Below, piece after piece: positions 6,277-12,724 of a stretch of 12,724 bases of DNA. Each line of letters begins with the position of its first letter. Within the stretch, counting starts at the first letter, position 1. The notes under the pieces are model-generated. The model saw nothing but the letters and a program-made list of their open reading frames with translations, did not search any database and was not told the origin of the DNA. A program made the translations under genes and the position numbers. Location: NCBI GenBank assembly GCA_903928045.1, contig CAIYPH010000611.1, forward strand, positions 1-12,724, in the 5' to 3' direction. This DNA comes from an uncultured Rhodospirillales bacterium. GTDB taxonomy: Bacteria; Pseudomonadota; Alphaproteobacteria; Acetobacterales; Acetobacteraceae.

Positions 6277-7656
6277 TCAGTTGAGGAACATCTTGCCGGG
6301 ATTGAGAATTCCCCTGGGGTCCAAAGTCGCCTTGATCGAGCGCATCACCGCCAGCGTCTCCGCCCCGTGCTCCAATTCCAGGAATTCCCGCTTCCCCAGC
6401 CCCACCCCATGCTCCCCCGAGCAGGACCCGCCCAGCGCCAGTGCCCGCCCGACGATCTTCTTGTCCAACTCCCACGCCCGCTCCAACCCGCCGGGCTCCG
6501 GCGGCACCAGGATCACCGTGTGGAAATTGCCGTCCCCGACATGCCCGACAATCGGCGCCGTCAGGCCCGATGCCTTGATATCCTCCTGCGTCCCCAGCAC
6601 CGCCTCGGCCAGCCGCGAAATCGGCACGATCGCATCGGTCGCGATCCCCTTGTATCCCGGCTTCAACGCCAACCCCGCCCAGTACGCATCATGCCTTGCC
6701 CGCCACAACCGGTTGCGCTCCTCCGCATCGGTCGCCCAGCGAAACCCCGTGGCGTTATAGGCCTCGGTGATCTCCTCCGCCTGCTTCGCCTGCTCCGCCA
6801 CCCCCGCATGGGTGCCGTGGAACTCGAAGAACAGGGTCGGTGCCGGCTGCAACTCGTCGAGCTTCGAATAGGCGATGCAGGCCCCCATCTGCACGTCATC
6901 CAGCAACTCGATCCGCGCCACGGGAATCCCGGCCTGCATGATCGCGATGACGGACTCAACCGCGTCCCCCAGCGTCGGGAACTGGCAGATCGCCGCACTC
7001 GCCGCCTCGGGAATGCCATGCAACCGCAGCTGGATCTCGGTGATCACCCCGAGCGTCCCCTCGGAGCCCACGAACAACCGCGTCAAATCATACCCCGTCG
7101 AGGATTTCCGCACCCGCCCCCCCGTCCGGATCACCCGCCCATCCGCCAACGCGACGGTCAACCCCATCACGTTCTCCCGCATCGTCCCGTACCGCACCGC
7201 ATTGGTCCCCGAAGCCCGCGTCGCGCACATCCCCCCCAAAGACGCATCCGCCCCGGGATCGACCGGGAAAAACAACCCCTGATCGCGCAGATGCGCATTC
7301 AGGCTCCGATGGGTCAGCCCCGGCTGAACCCGACAATCCATATCCGCCTGGTTCACCTCCAACACCGCGGTCATCCGCGACATATCAAGGCTGATCCCGC
7401 CCCGCACCGGGGTCACGTGCCCCTCGAGCGAGGTGCCCGTCCCATAGGGCACCACGGGAACCCCATGCTGATTGCACAACGCCAAAACCCGCCCCGCCTC
7501 CTCGGAGGTCTCGATAAACGCCACCGCATCCGGCATCACCGGCGTCTGGGTATCCTGCCCATGGCTGTGATGGTCACGCAGTCCGGAACTGGTGGTGATC
7601 CGCTCGCCCAGGAACTCGGCGGCTGCTGCGATCACGGTATCGACGGGACGGGTCAT
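6277..7656 (-). CDS. FAD-linked oxidase, D-lactate dehydrogenase/glycolate oxidase GlcD type
   Basis: The 459-residue flavoenzyme oxidises a 2-hydroxy acid (probably D-lactate or a similar D-acid) to the 2-keto acid and passes electrons to a cytochrome or quinone; the exact substrate is not determinable. The N-terminal FAD-binding domain (PCMH fold, about 35-210) shows VVPYGTGTSLEGH at 68-80, PVDPGADASLGGM at 131-143 and FVGSEGTLGVITE at 195-207. The C-terminal FAD-oxidase domain (about 215-457) carries GHVGDGNFH at 371-379 and SGEHGVGLGKR at 413-423, the metal/substrate region of D-lactate dehydrogenases, and ends in LDPRGILNPGKMF. The ATG at 7656 gives a normal length; the frame stays open further upstream to 8139 but only as the antisense of the ABC ATPase gene. 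It diverges from that gene across 61 bp. Confidence 0.92.
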   Translation of the reverse strand: MTRPVDTVIAAAAEFLGERITTSSGLRDHHSHGQDTQTPVMPDAVAFIETSEEAGRVLALCNQHGVPVVPYGTGTSLEGHVTPVRGGISLDMSRMTAVLEVNQADMDCRVQPGLTHRSLNAHLRDQGLFFPVDPGADASLGGMCATRASGTNAVRYGTMRENVMGLTVALADGRVIRTGGRVRKSSTGYDLTRLFVGSEGTLGVITEIQLRLHGIPEAASAAICQFPTLGDAVESVIAIMQAGIPVARIELLDDVQMGACIAYSKLDELQPAPTLFFEFHGTHAGVAEQAKQAEEITEAYNATGFRWATDAEERNRLWRARHDAYWAGLALKPGYKGIATDAIVPISRLAEAVLGTQEDIKASGLTAPIVGHVGDGNFHTVILVPPEPGGLERAWELDKKIVGRALALGGSCSGEHGVGLGKREFLELEHGAETLAVMRSIKATLDPRGILNPGKMFLN

Positions 7657-7717
7657 GGCGAACTCGCTGATATGGGATGGCTTGCAGGTTTGAACCGGAG
7701 ACCGCAGGCTGGCAAGC

Positions 7718-8680
7718 ATGAGTGATGTCCTGGAGATCGACGGCCTGCGAACCGAATTCCGCATCGCGGGCCTTTGGCGCGCCGCGGTGGATGGCGTGAG
7801 CCTCACCGTCGCCCGCGGAGAAACCCTCGCGCTGGTCGGCGAAAGCGGCTGCGGAAAATCGATGACCGCCCTCTCGGTGATGGGCCTCGTCCCCCACCCC
7901 GCCGGCCGCATCGCCGCCGGCCATATCCGCCTCGATGGCGCCGAGATCGCCGGACTGCCCGATGAAGCGCTCGACAAATTGCGCGGTAACCGGATGGCGA
8001 TGATCTTCCAGGAGCCGATGACCAGCCTCAACCCGGTGATGACCATCGGAGACCAGGTCGCCGAGGCCCTCATCCTGCATCGCAACCTCTCCCGCGCCGA
8101 GGCCGCGAAACGGGCGCTCGCCGTGCTGGAGGAGGTCAAGATCCCCTCCGCCGCCTCCCGCTTCCACGACTACCCCCACCAGTTCTCCGGCGGAATGCGC
8201 CAGCGGGTGATGATCGCCATCGCGCTCGCCTGCGAACCCGCCCTCCTGCTGGCCGACGAACCCACCACCGCGCTCGACGTCACCATCCAGGCCCAGGTCC
8301 TCGGCCTCCTCGCCGACCTCAAGGCCAAGCACGGGATGGCGATGCTGTTCATCACCCACAACCTCGGCGTGGTCGCGCAAATCGCCGACCGCGTCGCCGT
8401 GATGTACGCCGGCCAGATCGTCGAAGAGGGCGGGGTGGAGGACATTTTCGCCCGCCCGTCCCACCCCTACACATCGGCCCTCTTCGCCGCCATTCCCCGC
8501 ATGGACCTCCCCGGCCAGGAACTCGCCGCCATTCGCGGCCGCGTCCCCCCGCTCGACGCCATGCCGACCGGGTGCCGCTTCGCCCCCCGCTGCCCGAAAG
8601 CCGGCCCCGGCTGTGACGCCGCCCAGACCCTCCGCCCCCTCAGCACCACCCACCAGGTGCGCTGCCACCTCGCGACCTGA
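7718..8680 (+). CDS. DppD/OppD-type peptide ABC transporter ATP-binding protein (orphan)
   Basis: The 320-residue ATPase energises an inner-membrane peptide, nickel or opine importer. All ABC motifs are present: Walker A GESGCGKS at 41-48, Q-loop Q98 in IFQEPMTSLNPV, signature FSGGMRQR at 156-163, Walker B LLLADEP at 176-182 and the H-loop His214 in ITHNLG. The C-terminal oligopeptide-transporter extension (about 235-318) has HPYTSALFAAIPR and the Cys pattern GCRFAPRC (285-292) with C299 and C316, the region that carries an iron-sulfur cluster in studied DppD-type proteins. No permease, binding protein or DppF partner is in the window, whereas such genes usually sit in a five-gene operon. The first two would be expected upstream, where instead a divergent oxidase lies. 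It is followed 11 bp later by a dehydrogenase gene and is probably co-transcribed with it. Confidence 0.93.
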   Translation: MSDVLEIDGLRTEFRIAGLWRAAVDGVSLTVARGETLALVGESGCGKSMTALSVMGLVPHPAGRIAAGHIRLDGAEIAGLPDEALDKLRGNRMAMIFQEPMTSLNPVMTIGDQVAEALILHRNLSRAEAAKRALAVLEEVKIPSAASRFHDYPHQFSGGMRQRVMIAIALACEPALLLADEPTTALDVTIQAQVLGLLADLKAKHGMAMLFITHNLGVVAQIADRVAVMYAGQIVEEGGVEDIFARPSHPYTSALFAAIPRMDLPGQELAAIRGRVPPLDAMPTGCRFAPRCPKAGPGCDAAQTLRPLSTTHQVRCHLAT

Positions 8681-8691
8681 AGGACCCCCAC

Positions 8692-9390
8692 ATGCTCGAC
8701 CCAACCGGCCGCGTCGCCATGGTCTCCGGCGCCTCCCGCGGAATCGGCCGCGCCATCGCCGCCCGCCTCCGCGCCCGCGGTTACCGCATCTCCGCCGGTG
8801 TTCGCTCACCCTCGAGCGTCGAGGCCGCTGACGATGTGCTGGTACAGAAGTACGACGCCGAACGCGCCGAGGACGCCCCCGCCTGGGTTGCCGCCACCAT
8901 GGCCCGCTTCGGCCGCATCGATGCGCTCATCAACGCCGCCGGTATCTCCACCCCCCGCGTCCGCCTCGACGACGCGGATGAGACCGCGCTCGACGGCATG
9001 TGGCGGGTGAACGTCAAAGGCCCGCTGCGCCTGATCCGCGCCGCCTTGCCGCATTTGCGGGCGGGCGGAGAGGGAAGGGTGATCAACGTCGCCTCGCTGT
9101 CGGGCAAGCGGGTGGCCAACGAGAATTTCGGCTACGCGATGAGCAAGTTCGCGCTGATCGCCCTCACCCAATCCGTCCGCCGCGAGGGGTGGGATGCCGG
9201 TATCCGCGCCACCGCGCTGTGCCCCGGCTTCGTCGCCACCGACATGACGGCCTATGTGACCACCGCGCCGCGCGAGAAGATGACGGACCCGGCGGATATC
9301 GCCGTACTGGCTGAGACGCTGATCATGCTGCCAAATACCGCGACGATCGGCGAGATGCTGGTGAATTGGCGGCTGGAACCGATGCTCTGA
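8692..9390 (+). CDS. Short-chain dehydrogenase/reductase (SDR)
   Basis: The 232-residue protein is a classical SDR: a Rossmann-fold NAD(P)(H)-dependent oxidoreductase acting on an alcohol or carbonyl that cannot be named from sequence. Motifs are the cofactor loop SGASRGIG at 12-19 (Ser for the usual first Thr), NAAG at 81-84, active-site Asn107 (RVNVKG), Ser135 (INVASLSG), Tyr148 and Lys152 (YAMSK), and the CPGFVATDM cofactor segment at 177-185. Arg38 after the second strand suggests NADP(H) preference. The Shine-Dalgarno GAAGGA (8679-8684) overlaps the stop codon of the ABC ATPase gene and lies 7 bases before the ATG, which argues for an operon. At 232 residues it is slightly shorter than the typical 250, with a short substrate loop (about 186-200). 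Confidence 0.9.
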   Translation: MLDPTGRVAMVSGASRGIGRAIAARLRARGYRISAGVRSPSSVEAADDVLVQKYDAERAEDAPAWVAATMARFGRIDALINAAGISTPRVRLDDADETALDGMWRVNVKGPLRLIRAALPHLRAGGEGRVINVASLSGKRVANENFGYAMSKFALIALTQSVRREGWDAGIRATALCPGFVATDMTAYVTTAPREKMTDPADIAVLAETLIMLPNTATIGEMLVNWRLEPML

Positions 9391-9455
9391 GGCAGTTGCA
9401 GCGGTTCGCCGCCCGCGGCATCATTCCGGCAGTGAGGTGCTGACGGAGGGGGCGG

Positions 9456-12400
9456 ATGGCGACGAATTTCAGCGGCGATCTGAGCCTCTCCGGCACCATC
9501 CGCAGTGGACTGGGGGTCAGCTTCCCGGTCACCGGCAGGTTCCATCTGTCTTTCGATTTTGCGCTCGATCCAACGGGCGGCGGCAAGGTGACCGGCAGGA
9601 CCTATGGGACCGGCGGCTTCTTCAACTACAGCTCGGGCAGCGTGCAGGGGGCGTATAATGGCGTGCGTGGCTATTCCCCGGTCAACACGGGATTCGGCCT
9701 CTACCGGGCGTCATTCCCGATCTCGGATAACACGTTCTCCATCAGTCAAACGGTGCCGTTCGGCGGTGACGGTGTCTATCTCGCGCTGAAGGTCACCGGC
9801 GTCATCGGCGGCACCATCGTGACGAACATCATCGGCACGTTGTTTGGCGCCGAGGAAGGGGTGAGCTTCACCGGCAATCTGATCGGCGGTGGCAGCATCA
9901 CCGGGACGCCGATCGTCGCCTATGGGTTGCCTTCATCCTATCAGACCCGGGTTATCGGCAGCACCACGCCCTATGCGCAGACGAAGGTGCTCGATCTCGA
10001 CACAGGCGTGCCAATTACCGCCACCGTATCTCTCGGCAGCGCGGCGGCCGGCACGCTGAGCGATCCGGTGGGCGGCAGTTTCGACCCTGCACGCGGCGTG
10101 TTCTCCGTCAGCGGCAGCGAGGCGCAGGTGACCGCGGCGCTCAACGCGATGACTTTCACGCCCGGCGACCAACTCGGCCCCGCGAATGCCGGCATCAGGA
10201 CCGAGGTAACCCTCGCGCTCAGTGACGGCGCGGGTGGCAGCGCGCCTGCGTCGCAACTCAACCTATTTTGGACTGAGCCCGGGATCTCGGCGCTGTCGAC
10301 CATCGACCCCGCCTTCCTGCCCTACGGCCAGCTGACCGCCGATGCCGCGGGCAACCTGTTCAGCACTGCCACCATCAATGGGGTGCGCGGGGTTTTCGAA
10401 CTCCCGCGCAGCGGCGACGGCTATGGCGCGCCCCGGGAGGTGGCCACCATACCGGGTGGGTTGCAGCCCGGGCTCGCGTTAGATCCGTTGGGCAACATCT
10501 TCGCCGTCACCAGCGATGGCGGCACACTCGGCCTGGGCGCGATTTGGGAAATACCCCGCGTCGGCGGCGGCTTCGGCGCCGCGCAGAAGCTGTCGGACGT
10601 CTACAACACCGCCGCCGCCCGGCCGGTGGGGTCCTTGATCCTCGACGCCGAGGGCAATGTGTATGGTGGCGCCGACGTGCCCGGCTTCGCGGCGGGAGCA
10701 ATCTTCGAACTGAAACGCACCGAGACCGGCTTTGCCGCCACGACGGATATCCTGTCGATGTTCTCGTTCGGAATCTTCGCCGGCGATGGGGTGCCCAATG
10801 GGCCGCTCTATCGTGATGCCGAGGGCAATCTATTCGCCACCGCCGCAGTGAACATGGGCAACATCACCGGCCTGGTCTACGAATTGCCGTATACTGACGG
10901 TACCTATACGAGCACTCCCAGTATCGTCGCGGTCATGGATTGGGCGATCGGCGCCGGCTCCATCAGCGCGGTCACCGCGGACTCCCACGGCAATTTGTTC
11001 GGTACCGCGCAGGGCGGTGGTGGGAATTCGAATGGCAGCGTTTTCGAAGTGGTCAACAGCGCGACCGGTTATGCTGCGTCCGCCACCGAGATCGCGTCCT
11101 TCGGCGCATCCGATCCGCTTCTTGCAATATATCAGCGATTTCTTGAGTCGCCCTATTCGGGGGTGATCGTTGATGGCGCCGGTAATTTATTCGGCACCGC
11201 CCAGGGCAACATGGGCAGTTCGATGTTCGAACTGCCGTACCAGGGCGGTCTCTATCCGTCGATCCCCGTCGACATCGCGGATATCCAAGACCCCGCCCAC
11301 TCCGTCGCTGACGGCGAAGGTCGGTTGCTCACTACGGCGGGGGGCTACGGCTACAGCAACGTCGTCGCCCTCGCGGGGAGCGGCTATGTGGCGCCGGCGC
11401 CAGGTGGGGCGGTGACGCTGGCGGGGGCCAACGGGGCGTTGCTCTCCTTTCCCTTTGCCGATCCCACCGCCCCGCGCGCGGTGGCGGATATGCTGGAGGC
11501 ATGGGTGCTGGCTGGTGCCGCAGTGCCGCTCGCCCATGCGACGGATGCACCGCCGCCGGGGGTTGCCGGGTTGCTGGTGGTGGGGGGTGCGGGGGCCGTC
11601 ACGGTGCCGGCCGGTTTCATCGGCGCCGCGATCACCGCCGGCGCGGTGACCGTGGCTGGCGGGGCGGCGAATGGGCAAATGGTGTTCGCGGGGTCTGGTG
11701 GGATCGCCTTCGATGCCGGGCTCGGCAGCGGCAGCATCTTCGCCGCCGGGGGCGATAATTTGTTCAGCGTGCATGAGGGGGCGGGCAGCCAGCGCATCCA
11801 GGCCGGGGCGGGGAATGACACGGTGGTGCTGCTGGAGGGTGACGACACGGTGGATGCCGGCGCTGGCCGCAACCTGATCCTCACCGGCGCCGGGCAGGAT
11901 GTGGTGGTCTCCAACGGCGATGACCTGATTGCCGCCGGCGCCATCGGCACGGCCACCATCACGGCAGGGGCGAACAATCCGACCGTGTTTCTCGGCCCCG
12001 GGATCAACCGCTTCGAGGGCGGCAGCGGCCACGCGACGGTGGTGGCGACGGCGGGGACGGACAGCATCGCGAGCCAGGGCGGCAGCCAGATCTGGCTCGG
12101 CAGCGGGCAGGCGGTGGTGACGAGCGGGGGAAGCGACACCATCATCGGCGGCAGCGGGGCGGCCAGCATCAGCGCGGCGGGGGATGGCCTGATATTCGCC
12201 GGCGCCGGGGCGCTCGATATCACCGCGGGCGCCGGCAGCACGACCGTTTTGGGCAACCCGAGCGGCGCGCTCACGCTGCGGGGCGGCGGCGGGGCGATGG
12301 TGGCGATCGGCTATGGCGGCACCATGTTCCTCGGCGGCTCCGGCAGTGCCACGGTGGCGGCTTTTGGCGGCTCGCTGCACGCGGTCGGCGGGGTCGGCGA

Positions 12401-12724
12401 CGGGCTGTTCCTCGGTGGGCCGGCCGGGGGCAATACGATCAGCGGTGGCGGCGGCCGCAGTACCCTCCTCGGCGGCGGCGATGGCGACGTGCTGACCGCC
12501 GGGCGCGGCGCCGGGGACGTCATTGTCGCCGGATCGGGCGCCGAGACCATCAGTGCTCCCGGCACGCCGGGCGCGCATCTCATCTATGGCGGCAGCGGCG
12601 CGGACCTGATCACGCTGGGCAGCGGCCCGACCAACCTGCTCGCCGGCAGTGGCGCCGCCACCATCGTGGCCGGCACCGGCCAAGCGGTGATCGCGGTGGC
12701 CAATGGCGGCCACGCCGCCCTCAC
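9456..12724 (+). CDS. Large multidomain protein with GloVer repeats and RTX-like tail, partial at the right edge
   Basis: The frame is open from ATG 9456 to the window end (1089 codons, no stop), so the C-terminus is missing. GGAGG at 9445-9449 lies 6 bases before the ATG. There is no signal peptide. Layout: residues 1-145, a Gly/Ser/Thr-rich beta domain I cannot assign; about 146-270, a cadherin-like segment of the kind found in large adhesins (GTLSDPVGGSFDPARGVFSV, then ALNAMTFTPG); about 290-640, six clear GloVer repeats and one degenerate copy, each with a core like GNLFGTAQGGG...FEL; about 660 onward, a glycine-rich RTX-like region (GAGNDTVVL, EGDDTVDAGAG, GSGADLITLG). This last part is homologous to the tail of the 1922-3922 protein, which predicts roughly 60 more residues ending in a type I secretion signal. 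It is likely secreted or surface-attached; role unknown. Confidence 0.85.
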   Translation, partial: MATNFSGDLSLSGTIRSGLGVSFPVTGRFHLSFDFALDPTGGGKVTGRTYGTGGFFNYSSGSVQGAYNGVRGYSPVNTGFGLYRASFPISDNTFSISQTVPFGGDGVYLALKVTGVIGGTIVTNIIGTLFGAEEGVSFTGNLIGGGSITGTPIVAYGLPSSYQTRVIGSTTPYAQTKVLDLDTGVPITATVSLGSAAAGTLSDPVGGSFDPARGVFSVSGSEAQVTAALNAMTFTPGDQLGPANAGIRTEVTLALSDGAGGSAPASQLNLFWTEPGISALSTIDPAFLPYGQLTADAAGNLFSTATINGVRGVFELPRSGDGYGAPREVATIPGGLQPGLALDPLGNIFAVTSDGGTLGLGAIWEIPRVGGGFGAAQKLSDVYNTAAARPVGSLILDAEGNVYGGADVPGFAAGAIFELKRTETGFAATTDILSMFSFGIFAGDGVPNGPLYRDAEGNLFATAAVNMGNITGLVYELPYTDGTYTSTPSIVAVMDWAIGAGSISAVTADSHGNLFGTAQGGGGNSNGSVFEVVNSATGYAASATEIASFGASDPLLAIYQRFLESPYSGVIVDGAGNLFGTAQGNMGSSMFELPYQGGLYPSIPVDIADIQDPAHSVADGEGRLLTTAGGYGYSNVVALAGSGYVAPAPGGAVTLAGANGALLSFPFADPTAPRAVADMLEAWVLAGAAVPLAHATDAPPPGVAGLLVVGGAGAVTVPAGFIGAAITAGAVTVAGGAANGQMVFAGSGGIAFDAGLGSGSIFAAGGDNLFSVHEGAGSQRIQAGAGNDTVVLLEGDDTVDAGAGRNLILTGAGQDVVVSNGDDLIAAGAIGTATITAGANNPTVFLGPGINRFEGGSGHATVVATAGTDSIASQGGSQIWLGSGQAVVTSGGSDTIIGGSGAASISAAGDGLIFAGAGALDITAGAGSTTVLGNPSGALTLRGGGGAMVAIGYGGTMFLGGSGSATVAAFGGSLHAVGGVGDGLFLGGPAGGNTISGGGGRSTLLGGGDGDVLTAGRGAGDVIVAGSGAETISAPGTPGAHLIYGGSGADLITLGSGPTNLLAGSGAATIVAGTGQAVIAVANGGHAAL
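10332..11370 (+). repeat. GloVer repeat array within the long gene
   Basis: Six protein-level repeats with a core G-N-(L/I/V)-(F/Y) and, 10-17 residues later, (F/Y/W)-E-(L/V/I) occur at about 10332, 10476, 10635, 10800, 10970 and 11160. A worn seventh copy lies near 11299. Spacing is about 145-190 bp. They match the GloVer tandem repeat (Gloeo/Verruco type), which probably folds as propeller-like blades. The DNA copies are well diverged, so this is an old array. Confidence 0.75.
11433..12724 (+). repeat. Tail module shared with the inverted paralogue at 1922-3295
   Basis: The protein coded here aligns with the C-terminal 450 residues of the minus-strand gene. Residues 739-898 of this protein against 294-453 of the other align without a gap, with about 97 identities in 160 by hand count, including an exact IWLGSG and closely matched ANxPxVFLG. 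Beyond that, this protein carries an extra repeat or two. The two copies are in opposite orientation. Confidence 0.8.

Noticed and set aside
7657..8139. In-frame extension of the oxidase gene to an ATG at 8139, giving 620 residues
   Set aside because: The extra 161 residues are the antisense of the ABC ATPase gene, have Ser/Arg-rich sequence unlike any oxidase, and the family begins at 7656.
11187..12713. Minus-strand open frames opposite the RTX-like tail of the long gene
   Set aside because: They are mirror products of G/C-rich repeats; the plus strand shows homology to a paralogue and an unbroken frame from 9456.

Overview
The window is high-GC bacterial DNA, most likely from an alphaproteobacterium and plausibly Acetobacteraceae. 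The evidence is strong G/C bias at third codon positions, an alphaproteobacterial-type LexA box (GTTC-N7-GTTC), a GGTTC-(T)n/(A)n-GAACC hairpin that I recall from acetic-acid-bacteria relatives, and two glycine-rich RTX-like proteins of a kind common there. The family assignment is inference; no rRNA or tRNA is present to confirm it.

Minus-strand block, 5649 down to 210. In reading order it holds a YtcJ-like metal-dependent amidohydrolase (5649-4012), a choice-of-anchor-E/RTX-like protein (3922-1922), a COG0523 (CobW-type) GTPase/metallochaperone (1873-962) and a TauE/SafE-type membrane permease (965-210). The last two overlap by two bases of coding sequence in a CTGA junction, with the permease apparently starting on CTG. 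G/C-rich hairpins follow the amidohydrolase and RTX stop codons, and an A/T-armed hairpin follows the permease.

Centre. Divergent from the amidohydrolase is a small plus-strand gene of unknown function (5800-6222, 140 aa). Its promoter is near consensus (TTGCAC-N17-TATATA), carries a perfect alphaproteobacterial SOS box inside the spacer, and places the predicted transcription start almost on the ATG. This is the most interesting object in the window. It converges on a minus-strand FAD-linked oxidase of the D-lactate dehydrogenase/GlcD type (7656-6277).

Plus-strand block, 7718 to the right edge. It holds an orphan DppD/OppD-type ABC ATPase (7718-8680), a short-chain dehydrogenase (8692-9390, 11 bp downstream) and a very long gene that runs off the window (9456-12724, at least 1089 aa). 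The long protein has an unassigned beta-rich head, a cadherin-like segment, six or seven GloVer repeats and a glycine-rich RTX-like tail. That tail matches the tail of the 1922-3922 protein at about 60% identity over 160 residues without gaps, by hand count.

The enzymes look like ordinary accessory metabolism. The two RTX-tailed proteins are likely type I secreted or surface proteins with one tail module and different heads; no type I secretion gene is in the window. There is no CRISPR array, tRNA, rRNA or recognisable insertion sequence. No stretch over 300 bases lacks a gene.
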